From Dermacentor variabilis (taxonomy: Eukaryota > Arthropoda > Arachnida > Ixodida > Ixodidae), in the NCBI RefSeq assembly GCF_050947875.1, contig NC_134576.1:54254255-54318254 (forward strand): DNA of 64,000 nt, in the 5' to 3' direction. The notes under the pieces are model-generated. The model was not told the DNA's origin. It saw only the letters and a list, made by a program, of their open reading frames with translations, and made no database searches. How positions within the stretch are numbered: position 1 is the stretch's first letter; each line of letters starts with the position of its first letter. Below, one piece after another: positions 33,201 to 43,014 of this stretch. A program made the position numbers and the translations under genes.

Positions 33201-33819
33201 ACGAGCCTTTCTATCTGGCCTAATCTCGAAAGAGGCGGCGGCTATAATCAAGCAAAGACCGCCTGATGCTGTTCACACTATCGCATGGTTCCCGGCGCAC
33301 ATGGGAAGCAATGTACGTCCCAGCAAACCCAACCCGAATGAGCTAGTTCATGACCAGGCGCGAGGTCTAACATTCCACTATGGTCCTCATACGCTAAGCA
33401 GTCGGGATTGTGAGCATAATTCTGATCCTCTACTCTCTTTTAATGAAATAGTTAAACACTATCAGCTTGGGCGCAGGCAATTCCTGCTGCCACACCCACA
33501 GCTAACTAGACCTCAATCTTCCACATTGAGAATGTTACAAACGGGATCTTTCCCTTCGAGAGGAAAGTTTAGCCGCTTTGCTCCGGACATCGACCCACAC
33601 TGCCCCGAGTGCAATGAAGAGTATTGCTCGTTAGAACACATGCTCTGGCAATGCTCTGCGTTACAAAACGCATCTTTTAATAAACAAGAGGACTGGGAAG
33701 AGGCCCTTAAAAGCGGCGATCCCCAGGACCAACTAAGGGCTGTCCAAAGGGCCTGCGAACGGGCGGAGAACCATGGTCTTCTGGCCCCAACCTGGGAGCG
33801 GCCCGCAACTACGACTTAG
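30208..33819 (+). pseudogene. LINE ORF2: endonuclease, RT, RNase H, zinc knuckle
   Basis: One frame of 1,203 codons from ATG 30208 to the stop at 33817-33819, interrupted only by TGA at 31639 (codon 478, in PED-KTAS where Trp is expected) and at 32515 (codon 770). The AP endonuclease shows IWQWNCAS (N14), LLQETRT (E43), AGDFNAAHQT (D143, N145) and GSDHFIVEI (D217, H218). RT shows LALDLAKAFDTITH, GTPQGAVISPLLF and YADD (codons 659-662). RNase H shows TYVDAAQ, AAEQAAIALA and YTDSRSAIRAF. The C-terminal knuckle is CPECNEEYCSLEHMLWQC. All catalytic residues I could check are present. Protein activity is nonetheless lost through the stops. Confidence 0.9.
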
Positions 33820-33863
33820 TAGTTCCTTAGGACCTCAATAAAGTTTGTTGACTGACTGACTGA

Positions 33864-33876
33864 CTGTCATTGATCG
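33864..33876. repeat. Target duplication, right copy (I-group LINE)
   Basis: Identical to 28292-28304. Confidence 0.85.
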
Positions 33877-34509
33877 TGCCAGATACCTTACACTGTACCT
33901 TGATGGTCATAGCATTCTCGTTGATTTTCGCGTTTACAATGAGGTTTAAAGACCTCAATGAACGCTGGCTGTACAAGCCATGTAAAATTTAGCCTCAAGA
34001 ATAGATACTGCCGTGTGGGAAAACACCCTAAATTACTATTTCTTCAGTTAGAAAACACTCGAGCTTTAACAAGCCCAAGAAACCACATGAAGTGACCACA
34101 AATTTGTGCAAGGGACTAGGCAAAAGCAACAAAGCTAAATTCTGAAGTCAAAGTAAATCTCAATGTGGACAATGCCACATAAAGTTTGTTTTTACTGTTG
34201 TGTCGAAAGGGGGGGGGGGGGGTCGTGCCTTTGTAAACACTGAACTACCAATCTCTAGTGTATCGGATACTCTATGCTACAAACAATTTCTCATCACAAG
34301 CTGCTTCAATATCAAAAGGGCAGCTAGCACCTGATTCAACTTTGCCTTAAAAAAGGAAAGGCACATACTGTTGTGCTTTCTTTTTTTGAGGGTAGCCTTA
34401 AAGCATTGCAATAAAAAGGATCTGTGTAAATGAATGCAACCCTGCATTGTCCCAAAGTCAAGTAATGCTTCGTAGTTAGGGTAATCTTAAGTCCACTTAC
34501 TGACGACAG
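33877..34509. other. No recognisable gene
   Basis: Unrecognised spacer with a long poly-G run near 34208-34222 (interrupting AT-rich DNA) and no convincing ORF. Confidence 0.55.
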
Positions 34510-34855
34510 CATGCTGGTCAGTGTGGAGGCCACTACAGGCCGCCTGAGCAAGGGCTCTCAGGGGCGTCGTGTGCTTGGGCTAGTCCACAGCAGGTGGTAA
34601 ACACTGGCGCCTTGTGCCAGAGTCGTACAGTTGAGGCAGGTGGGGTTGTATTTGATGAAGCCCTTCCACTCGCAGGTGACAGCAGTGGTGAGGCCGACCC
34701 CAGCCCAGATCTGCTTCCTCCACCTTTGTGAGGTTGCTGGGGAGAGAGCGGGCCCATGGAAGAAATAAGAGCTCTTGTGTAATTTTTCTGGGTTAGGCAA
34801 ATGGTTAATGATTGCAGCACAAGAGGTGTTGGTGAATGCTTTCAGAACGTCCCTA
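34510..34855 (-). mobile_element. Old LINE ORF2 3' fragment
   Basis: On the minus strand a long open stretch reads CAAIINHLPNPEKLHKSSYF, GPALSPATSQRWRKQIWAGV and a zinc-knuckle-like segment, NPTCLNCTT, followed by VYHLLWTSPS, in which the last Cys is Ser. The C..C....H....C layout and the position of LLW match the C-terminal knuckle of the I-like LINEs in this window (HMLWQC, HMLWDC). The similarity is modest, so this is a distant or decayed family member. Confidence 0.5.
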
Positions 34856-34857
34856 GT

Positions 34858-35076
34858 CCATGTCAAAACCATTTTATCATTATGATGCATGCCGTAGTGG
34901 GGGCTCCGGAAAAATTTTGACCAACTGGGTTTCCTTAATGTGCACCCCATTCATGATACATGGGTGCTTTTGCATTTTGCCGCCACTAAAATGCAGCCAA
35001 CACAGCTGGGATTTTATGCTGCACTCTCGGGCTCAGTAGCACAACGCCAAAGTCACTACACCACAATGGCAGGTTA
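34858..35076 (-). mobile_element. Ruka-type tRNA-derived SINE
   Basis: Read on the minus strand: a tRNA-like head from 35076 (GTGGTGTAGTGACTTTGGCG as a decayed A box, GTTGTGCTACTGAGC, then a worn B box around AAAATCCC). A body with TGCATTTTAGTGGCGGCAAA follows, then the highly characteristic 3' part GGGTGCACATTAAGGAAACC, GGTCAAAATTTTTCCGGAGC and CACTACGGCATGC. This layout is that of the Ruka SINE described from ixodid ticks. Mutations in the internal promoter suggest it is not transcribed. Confidence 0.8.
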
Positions 35077-35929
35077 GGTGTACGACAAAAACCATTTTGG
35101 GACACTTGCTTAATTGTCTTTGTAACAAAGTGAAGGCAATGTTACGCTCATGTAAACTAGCCCTCTCACCAAGTGGCTATGAGCAGATTGCTGGCTATAA
35201 CTAATGGACTGGGTGGAGTGGACCTTAAGCACTCCACTATAACTGTCTACTGTCTGCAGCGTCACACTGACATTCTAGTTTAGGTGTAACTGTGAAATAG
35301 AGGACTTTAACCTACCTTATCTAGTAATTGGCACTTTACTACTAGCTAAATGTGAACAGAACTTCAAAACAGTACATTTAAACAATTTGACCACTTGCTT
35401 TGGTGTAGCTCTAACCTGAACTTGACAACATGTAGCGTTTTGAGCTTATGTTAACTTAGCGGGCTGATGTTTCTGATCTACCAGAACACAACATGGAGGC
35501 ACGACAGCTGTGGCAAATGAGGGCCTGAAACGCTCAAGATGTGTGAACCTGTTAATGCAGCAACGAGTGCATCTAAACTTCAGCTGCACCATGGTCACTG
35601 TCTGTGTTCTCCTTATTATTTACCGCATAATATTCAAACAGTTTACACTAATTATCATCCATGCCTGTTGGAACCAAGTGCATCTCAACTTGAAGTACAG
35701 CGGTGATGCTCAAATAATCTCTCTTCTGAATCTTTTGACCGTCACAACACGCTTGTGTTACAAGCTGCTCTTGTCACACCACCCTTGCCTGTCTTGTTCA
35801 ATGCGTGCTTCATGATCACAAAATGTTTGTTGCTGCTGAACCACTGAGTCACCTCTTCTTTACGCTTTTCAAGCCAACTTGTTACATCAGAGGGACACTA
35901 AAGAGAAAAACGATCTGATCTGTATTAGA

Positions 35930-36184
35930 AAAATTGGCAGTGCATCCATCCTTTAGAAATAGCTCCAAGTCGGTGTCTAAGATTTTCTTCAACAGTGGTA
36001 CCTACCCAGTCCAGCATCCAGTCAGTATGACCCATGTGGGCACAAAAGAGGTTGGTTGAAGAGCGGGATGTATGTGCACATTGCCACATACTCAGTGACC
36101 CAGGTTGGTCCGACGGTTGATTTTTAAACCGTGTTGCCTAAGCAGAGGAGACCAATGCACTACCCATTCGTCCACGGGCCACCC
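35930..36184 (-). mobile_element. Candidate second tRNA-like SINE
   Basis: On the minus strand, 36180 inward reads GCCCGTGGACGAATGGGTAG then TGCATTGGTCTCC, resembling a tRNA 5' half with an A box. 36130-36114 reads GGTTTAAAAATCAACCG, like a mutated B box/T arm. About 180 bp of body follows. The tRNA likeness is by eye, and I see no second copy in the window to confirm it. Confidence 0.4.
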
Positions 36185-39100
36185 AGTGACCCAGGTAGGC
36201 AGGAAAAATGGTTAGATACAAACACACAAACACAAACATAGATACAAAATATACATAGATAGATGCTTGGCCCCCGGAAAGTGTGTGGAATGCCCCAAAA
36301 ATGGTAATACATTAAATTGCCAATGTTACTACTGCAAAAGGAGGCTTGGTACGCCACAAAGGGTGCAAAGACAAAAAGCTTCTGGCAAGACCAACGTAAG
36401 CTCCACTAGCTCACCGCGACGCCACGGATTGCGCTGCCGTCTGCTTGCACCTAGTTAATTTTTATCAGCAAAGATGAAATATATTGCATTCCACACAAGT
36501 CGTAAGCCACAAGTGTTGACAACTTTTACTCTGCCACAGCAGAACAAATGTGGAAAAATGTATTTTGATGTTTGCCACGTTACACTGACATAGCAGCCCA
36601 GCAAATGAAAAATTAACTTTGACCTTCATTTTCTTCTCTAATAACCACCCTGTTACCACAAAACTAATGAAAATATAATTTCGAAGGGACTCATCAGTTC
36701 AAGCTCGTTTGTGTCAGCTGCAGCAAGTTAAGCGATATGGAACACTTTGTATGGCCCTGCTGTTGTGATACTGCGAAGTAAAACATTCTACTGGATGCCA
36801 TGAGAAGAGGACTTCCATATGACTGTGGACAATGCCCAGTGTTTACAGAAAGCCACCAGGTTGATCTAAGGATAAAAATTGCTTCTTCTGCTTGAGTTTC
36901 TTCAATAGCTGGACTTTCACCAGGCAGCCTTACCCTTCCCCTTTTCCAATAACACCCCTCCTCTTTCCACCGCAGCGTCTTCGACGCATTTCAATGTGGA
37001 ATAAACATGGTTTCATTGATTCATTCACATGGTCATCAACTATGTACCCAGAAAGAGGCACTATAAGTGGAGCAACTGCTGGCCTAAAATGCCAGGCTGA
37101 ACTGAATTGTTCCGCCTTCACCCCTACTAAGAGAACTGAACTAACTACTTTTCCTTTCACATAGAAGTAATGGCAACGGAAACAGTACACTTGGGCTGAC
37201 ATTCCAGGCCTGTCACTGACCTTTGGTTCCTGTTCTTCGATGGCAACAAGTCCATGTCCCATGCAGATGGCTGGTTGCTTCTTTTCATGAACTGCAGAGG
37301 CCTTTCACTGCTACTGAAAAGGTTGAAATTATTTAAAAGTAATCTTAAAATCAAACAGTAGCTGTTTGTTTCAGACAGCAATTCAAATACGTCATTTCAA
37401 TAGCCATTCACTAGTCGGCAGTATTTAAGCACCACCCGCTACTACCATGTGTTCATAAATCGGTGGCCCTTCCTGGGTTTTACTTAGTGTCAATTGTGCC
37501 AATTTTTGTTATTATTTCATTTGAAGTAATTGAAATTCGTTTCCAGGCAGAAGGCTTCTGTTTTCTTGTACTAGACAAATGCGAGACAGGTGCATTCCTT
37601 GTGCTTTTATTTAGCCTCGTCAAACAAAGCAGTCCTGTTGTGGCACTGCCAATTCACAGGGGCAATGTAACAGACAGATGCAAAAGAAAGTGTAAGTGAT
37701 ACTTGATCACCACAGTGCTTATGGTTCAAAGCAAAGGAACTAAAAACAGGGCACACAGACAACAAATGAAGCACAAGATGCACCATGCAGCTGAAGAAAG
37801 AGATATTTAAAAAACGGAAGGAGAAGAAATAAGGAAAGAGATTCATCTGCACTATTTGAAATTCTGCACGAAAATAAAGTCTTACCAAGGTAAGACAGCA
37901 ACACAGCTCAGGCCGTACCCACGGTAGATCACTTAGGGGTATGTAACTTCTGTGCGATGTAACAAGCAACACAACACCTAAGTGAAAAAACAGGCATCCT
38001 TCTGGCTGCAGGTTTTTTCAATGAATGCAAATTCAAAATGATACCTTCAAGAACATCATGCATTGATTTTGCTTAGTTGGTACAAACTTGCAGTATTCTA
38101 ACAGTGTGAGACATGGGAGAATGTTCCTATCCCATCTCACTTTTAGTACACTTTGAAAGTGATTGATTGGGAATACAACCCACATTTTCTTCAGTGCAAA
38201 ATGTGTAGCTGATGTTTAAATTACACAGAGCTGCTTTTGGGTCCCTTGTGCAGTGAAAACATATGGAAACTAGAATGAAAATGATGGAAAGCAAATATGC
38301 GAGAGAATGCAACCTGGAGCAAGGTGTTGTCATGGTGGTATTTGTCAAGAAGTGCTCCACAAATTCATATTTTGTCAATATTACTGGAACTGTCTGGCAT
38401 GGCCTCTGCAATTAGAGGTGTTATCTACACCACACAATACAACACATCTTGGAGGCCACAGTTCTGGTATAGTGATGTCGCCCATCTCTGTCAGAGAAGC
38501 AAGACACCTTGTTCATGAGCCAAAACATGGTGAAACTTAATACTGCTGCATAAAATTTGTAGCATCAAAGATGATGACAGCACAAACAAACACTGAAACA
38601 ACAGTTGGCATTTGCACAACAAGGCACCAAGCCTGGCGCCAGAAACTCCCAAGAGCCCATCAGTGACTTTTGGTGATGTCATGTGCCAACGCCACCTTAG
38701 CTGTCACAGAATACAGCAAAGGTTCATCACTAGGGTTGGTGCAACGAATGCCCAAGCCCACAATTATGTTGATTCATTCAATGTAATCTTTCTATTGTTT
38801 TTAATTTCCCATATGGGTAGGATGACGAAAAGCAAGACATGATGGTGACATCATTTGGCCCGATTACTCCACTGGAGAAAGGTACTTACTTTAACATATA
38901 GCAAGCAAACCACCAAGATACAGTGGCCAAGCGTAAGCTCACATGTTTTCATAACCAGCGAGTGATCCACCTTACTCAAAACCCACAGCAAGAACCCATG
39001 GAAGGTCGAACGTTCCAACTTGTGCATCAATCCATAAGTGCTCACAACCTCCGAAATGATGACATGTATAAAAGAAGGCTTGCATATAATGTCACTTCCA

Positions 39101-39700
39101 CCATTTGGGTGAGGCACTCAGTCTCTTCTGCACTACCGAGGAATAGCAGGTAAGACTAGTGCGTGCAAACATTTTGCCAGAAAGGTGGCAGCAACATCAG
39201 TGCAAGCCATCTATTCAATAGAACCTGCAACCATCAAATCAAGTTCAACCATCATATCAAGCTCACAACAGAATTAGTCTAGCAGTGAAACTTCATCTTG
39301 CAACGTGTTCCTGTAGAACCCCCATTGCACATGAGGTGGTGGTGATAAACACATAAAACGACTGATGAAAGGTACACCTTCAATGATGTAAGCTTACAGA
39401 TAATCACAATTCTTGTACCACATGGTCGACATGTCTGGCTATCATGCAGATCACAGTTCAGGCAATCAGTTAGGGAACAAATAACGAAACAGTAAAAGAG
39501 AGAAAAGAAAGCTTCTGAACTAGCAGTGCCTGCCTGCCGCATAACTTCTACATCATTTCATCTGCTTTGGTGAAACGGTCTGGTGTGTCAGTGCTTTTGA
39601 TGGCAAATACACAGCAAGCAAGACCGTTAGCAATTCACTCAACAGTAGTCACCATATTCAGCCATTCCAAGCAGCCAAATAAAACAATATGATGCTCTCG
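36185..39700. other. About 3.5 kb without a recognisable gene
   Basis: AT-rich sequence with only short ORFs lacking family motifs. A GGAATAAACATGGTTTCATTG string at 36999 resembles a polyadenylation signal or LINE tail but has no coding sequence beside it. Introns or regulatory DNA of the neighbouring TRAF-like gene could lie here, but nothing in the sequence shows this. Confidence 0.55.
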
Positions 39701-39853
39701 ACATGTGACCGATGATGAGGCAGCAACAACAAAAAAGGATGGACGTGTGCTAAAAAGGTTTTGTCACCACCGCTCTCGAGAAAACAGTCCAAAGGCTGGA
39801 AGCAAGTCTATCGCATCCCGACAGGTCTTTCTTCGCGAAATGCGGCGAGCACT

Positions 39854-41260
39854 TCACTCAACAATGAAGCGCACCCTGAATTCGTTGTTCTTGACAAACC
39901 CGCTTTGCAGCAGTTGCGCGACCGACAGACACCTGTCAAGGCCGATGCTGTCGTTATCCTTCTTTTTCGGTCGCTTCAGAACCGTGTTGGCCGCGTTCTG
40001 CCTTTCCTCGACGTTCATTTGGGCAAAAACGTCGTAGCTTACGTCTCTGGGGCGCTGCTTATGGTGGAGGACCACGAAGGAGCACTTGCGGTTGAACGGC
40101 CATTCGAGCGAGGCGTCGTTGGGGCCCCTGACGATCCTCATGTAGAGCCCGAGGTGAAGAGACGAGTCGCCCAGGTCGTGGAACTTGCCTTCCAGCCTCA
40201 TCCTGTACCCGTTTTCGCCCACAGTGAGTACGTCGCTCGTGAAGACCTGCAGGGGCGCGTTACGGTACTTGCGGAAGGGTTTGATCACCCAGACGTAGGT
40301 GAAAAAGGCTTTCGGTTCTGGGCTGGGCTGCGCTTCGGCAGCATCTGAAGGTGTCGTTGACTCAACCACAGCCTCGGGCTCGCCATTGAGGCCGTTCGTG
40401 AGAGGCTCGGAGGGCGACTGATCTCTCGATTGGCTCGAGGAGTCTGCCACCGCAGCGTCACGGTTGGATACAGGCGTAGCGTTCTCTTCGGACGGAGCCG
40501 TCGAAGACGCCGACACGACGTCGGGCTGCTGTCGTTCTCCGCCGCCCTGTGTGGTAGTGTCTACCGCAGTGGTGGTGTCCGGCCGTGAATCAATTGTCGT
40601 CCCAGCGACTTCGTCAGTGAGGACCGGCGGCGGCTGCGCAGCGACGCTAATCCGTTCGCGCAGCATTTCTTCGAGGTGATTTGTCCTCGTTAGAAGGACG
40701 TTCTCCAGGTTCTCGATCTTGCTCAGAAGCATGGACAGAGAACCGTCGGCGTCGGAGCCACCGCTAGCGGATGCGGACGACGTCCGCGCCTGGTTCGTGG
40801 CCAGCACGTCCGACTTGCAGCCGCCCCGCAAGTGAGCCAAGACGTTCATTCTGGCGACGGGATTCTTGCACGAGCGGCAGTGGACGAGGTGGTGGCAGCA
40901 CTCCGAGTAGTAGTGCTCGACCATATCTGACACGGGGCCCACGTAGTTGCACCCGTTCGCTTTGTTGAGACAGTAGGACTTGCAACCGGTGACGTACGCC
41001 TGAGATGACGAGTCGCGGCTTACACGGCCTTCTTCGAAGCTCCCCTTGTCGAAAGGGCAGACGACGACGGGCGAGTTCAACATCAGTTCGTTCATGCACG
41101 TGGTGCAAAAGACGTGGCCGCACTCGAGGCTAAATATCATGTCGGGAACCACGCCACATATACTGCAGATGCGGTAGACGGGCATGGGTAGCAGGAACTC
41201 GATACTCTTCCAGTCTATTTTGGCCGAAAAGCCGACGCACGTGTAGCGATGGGTTGCCAT
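39854..41260 (-). CDS. TRAF-like protein (RING, TRAF zinc fingers, MATH)
   Basis: Single-exon, 468-residue protein, the one convincing intact host gene. I place the start at 41260 (MATHRYTCVGFSAKIDW), where ATG is in good context (A at -3, G at +4) and where tick TRAF-like proteins usually begin. The frame stays open to an ATG at 41332, adding 24 residues. A RING-like finger covers about 32-71 (C32, C35, C47, H49, C52, C55, C68, D71). Two TRAF-type zinc fingers follow (C97, C104, H116, C121; C128, C131, H143, C148). A short coiled coil lies near 172-202, a Ser/Thr/Glu-rich low-complexity linker at 205-310, and a MATH/TRAF-C domain from about 318 to 468 (TYVWVIKPFRKYRNAP). TRAF proteins link receptors to NF-kB and JNK signalling through ubiquitination, here an inference. 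Asp as last RING ligand is seen in some RING variants. It could also be a retrocopy that stayed open. Confidence 0.88.
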   Translation of the reverse strand: MATHRYTCVGFSAKIDWKSIEFLLPMPVYRICSICGVVPDMIFSLECGHVFCTTCMNELMLNSPVVVCPFDKGSFEEGRVSRDSSSQAYVTGCKSYCLNKANGCNYVGPVSDMVEHYYSECCHHLVHCRSCKNPVARMNVLAHLRGGCKSDVLATNQARTSSASASGGSDADGSLSMLLSKIENLENVLLTRTNHLEEMLRERISVAAQPPPVLTDEVAGTTIDSRPDTTTAVDTTTQGGGERQQPDVVSASSTAPSEENATPVSNRDAAVADSSSQSRDQSPSEPLTNGLNGEPEAVVESTTPSDAAEAQPSPEPKAFFTYVWVIKPFRKYRNAPLQVFTSDVLTVGENGYRMRLEGKFHDLGDSSLHLGLYMRIVRGPNDASLEWPFNRKCSFVVLHHKQRPRDVSYDVFAQMNVEERQNAANTVLKRPKKKDNDSIGLDRCLSVAQLLQSGFVKNNEFRVRFIVE

Positions 41261-41445
41261 AATGCTTTTGTGCGAGTCAAACAGTGATTTAACAGAGTGA
41301 CAGAGTCTCCAGAGTTTACCGCGGTTTACCAACGTCGCGCACCCTCGCTTCGCTCGCTTTGTTGCATTTGATTTCGGGTTGTTTTCACGGACGCGCTCTT
41401 TTCACGAATTCCAGGTCGGGTTCTAGGTACGCTTTTGAGTATCAG

Positions 41446-41453
41446 TGACGTCA
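41446..41453. promoter_or_regulatory. CRE/ATF site upstream of the TRAF-like gene
   Basis: A full consensus palindrome TGACGTCA, about 190 bp upstream of the chosen ATG. CREB/ATF or Jun-type bZIP factors bind this motif. Its position fits a proximal promoter, but an 8-base match alone is suggestive only. Confidence 0.35.
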
Positions 41454-41459
41454 GACTCA

Positions 41460-42480
41460 AAACTTCATCAGCACAGAAGATGTGTTCTATTTCACTACAG
41501 TCGTGTAAAACTGGCACAAATACACACACTAAAGCGCACTAACGCATTCGATTATACTGCACAATGCTAACCATGTGAGCGCCACCTGGAAGCGGAACCT
41601 TACTAATTTGTGCTCTATCACGAAACAAAAAAACTTACTTCCAAAGAAATCAACCAGTAACGATTGTGTAACATTCTGGCTGACACGTTAGAGTACGTTG
41701 TTTTTTTTCGCATTAGTACTCTAGCAGGACTTTAGCATAAACAATCGTACTGTATTGTAACTGTAATGTCAAATTCAATGTTGGTTTTGAGTGCTGTCGC
41801 AACGCTGCATATTCGTGCTTTGTTAGTATTATGCCCACTTTGTTAAATAGTGTGAGTAACTTGTTCTTACGGTAAAGCTTAGTTCCACTGCGACGCTACC
41901 CTTGATGCTTCGCAGGAGTGCACGGAAACAACCCAATGACTGTATCTCGAACACACTTGTTTGTAAACAAACTGACGTAGTGTGCCAAATATTGTGCTAT
42001 AAACTAATGTACTTGAAGAAAAAGGCTTTACTGCGTGTGCCTTCACAAATGTTTTACGCAGATGTAAAGCATAACCTCTGAAATTGTGGTGCGTTGTGCG
42101 GTTTGTGCCTTAGCAACAATGGAACGTCCTAGTCTCGGAAGCCACAAAAATATCTCACATGAAGGGATTCGTTCTTATGGTACTAAATTGTACTGTTTTT
42201 TTTTCTAAAACGTACTTCCGTATCGCTTTAGAACCTCGTTACTACCGTGTGGCAACGAGAACCCAACAATTGCTGCTCCTACACGCATACAACAACTATG
42301 TTAGTAATAAATCTCAAAGGCCATGCATTTGGCACACTGCAGTCTACTTACGTAATGTTCGCCATGGTTTGAGTGCAGAAACCGAAGTTTCTGTTTCACT
42401 GCGTCCTTTGTAGTCGCTCCCGTAGTACTTCTCTGGTGGTGCTGCAGAGACTTGAGGCTACAGCTGTATGCGTGCCTGGG
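41460..42480. other. Spacer between the TRAF-like gene and the CR1-like LINE
   Basis: AT-rich, no recognisable coding region. It may include the unrecognised 5' part of the following LINE, whose true 5' end I could not place. Confidence 0.5.
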
Positions 42481-42492
42481 CTTAACTGAAAG

Positions 42493-42957
42493 CATGGGCG
42501 ACTTAACTGAATGTGACGACGCCGAGAACAGGCTGCGTCGGTCAAACCTGCAGTTCTTTGGTCTTCAGGATGACGCGAAAATAACTGGGATGGCTCGGAG
42601 CAGAAAATAATTACATTTAGCCCTAATCATCTAGGAATCACTGTAACCGAATCCCAGTTTGAATGCGTACATCGGTTAGGGGAGTTTTCTGTTGACAAGC
42701 AAAGGCCCATCATTGCAAAACTAACGTTCGTTAAAGACAAACAGCGAATTCTGGCATCCGCGCACAAGTTGGAAGACTCTTATTATTCTATTCGCGAAGA
42801 TTTTTCTTTGCCGACCAGGTTAGCTAGGCGGAAACTACTAGAATTCGCCAGAAACCAGAATAAGAAGAGCAAATTGGTCGCTGATAAACGGCGCATTGAC
42901 AACAAAACATACGTCTTTGATAACACGACTAACTCAGTTGTGCTATCAGCTAGATAG
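42493..42957 (+). pseudogene. CR1-like LINE ORF1 remnant
   Basis: Begins MGDLTECDDAENRLRRSNLQ and FFGLQDDAKI, breaks, then in another frame reads FECVHRLGEFSVDKQRPIIA, KLTFVKDKQRILASAHKL and DFSLPTRLARRKLLEFARNQ up to the TAG at 42955. The RSNLxFFGL and HRLG...RPI motifs are those of the LINE ORF1 nucleic-acid-binding (transposase_22-like) domain. The coiled coil normally preceding it is not visible. Confidence 0.75.
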
Positions 42958-43014
42958 CTAGACAAGAGCAAATCCACTCAGGAGCTGCCTAGGCCATCTA
43001 GCACTAGTGCACAG

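Larger units (their letters stand above)
28305..33863 (+). mobile_element. Full-length I-group LINE, about 5.56 kb
   Basis: Flanked by a 13-bp duplication, with a 5' untranslated region (28305-28575), ORF1 (28576-30224), ORF2 (30208-33819), an AATAAAG signal and a (TGAC)n tail at about 33850-33866. ORF2 has an AP endonuclease, RT, RNase H and a C-terminal zinc knuckle, and ORF1 has three Cys/His knuckles, which together point to the I group of non-LTR retrotransposons. Damage is slight: three TGA codons and one frameshift. It is the best-preserved element in the window. Confidence 0.92.

Noticed and set aside
40764..41123. ORFs of about 119 codons overlapping the TRAF-like gene in other frames, plus several on the plus strand
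   Set aside because: Shadow frames of a GC-rich coding region; the RING, zinc-finger and MATH motifs lie only in the main frame.
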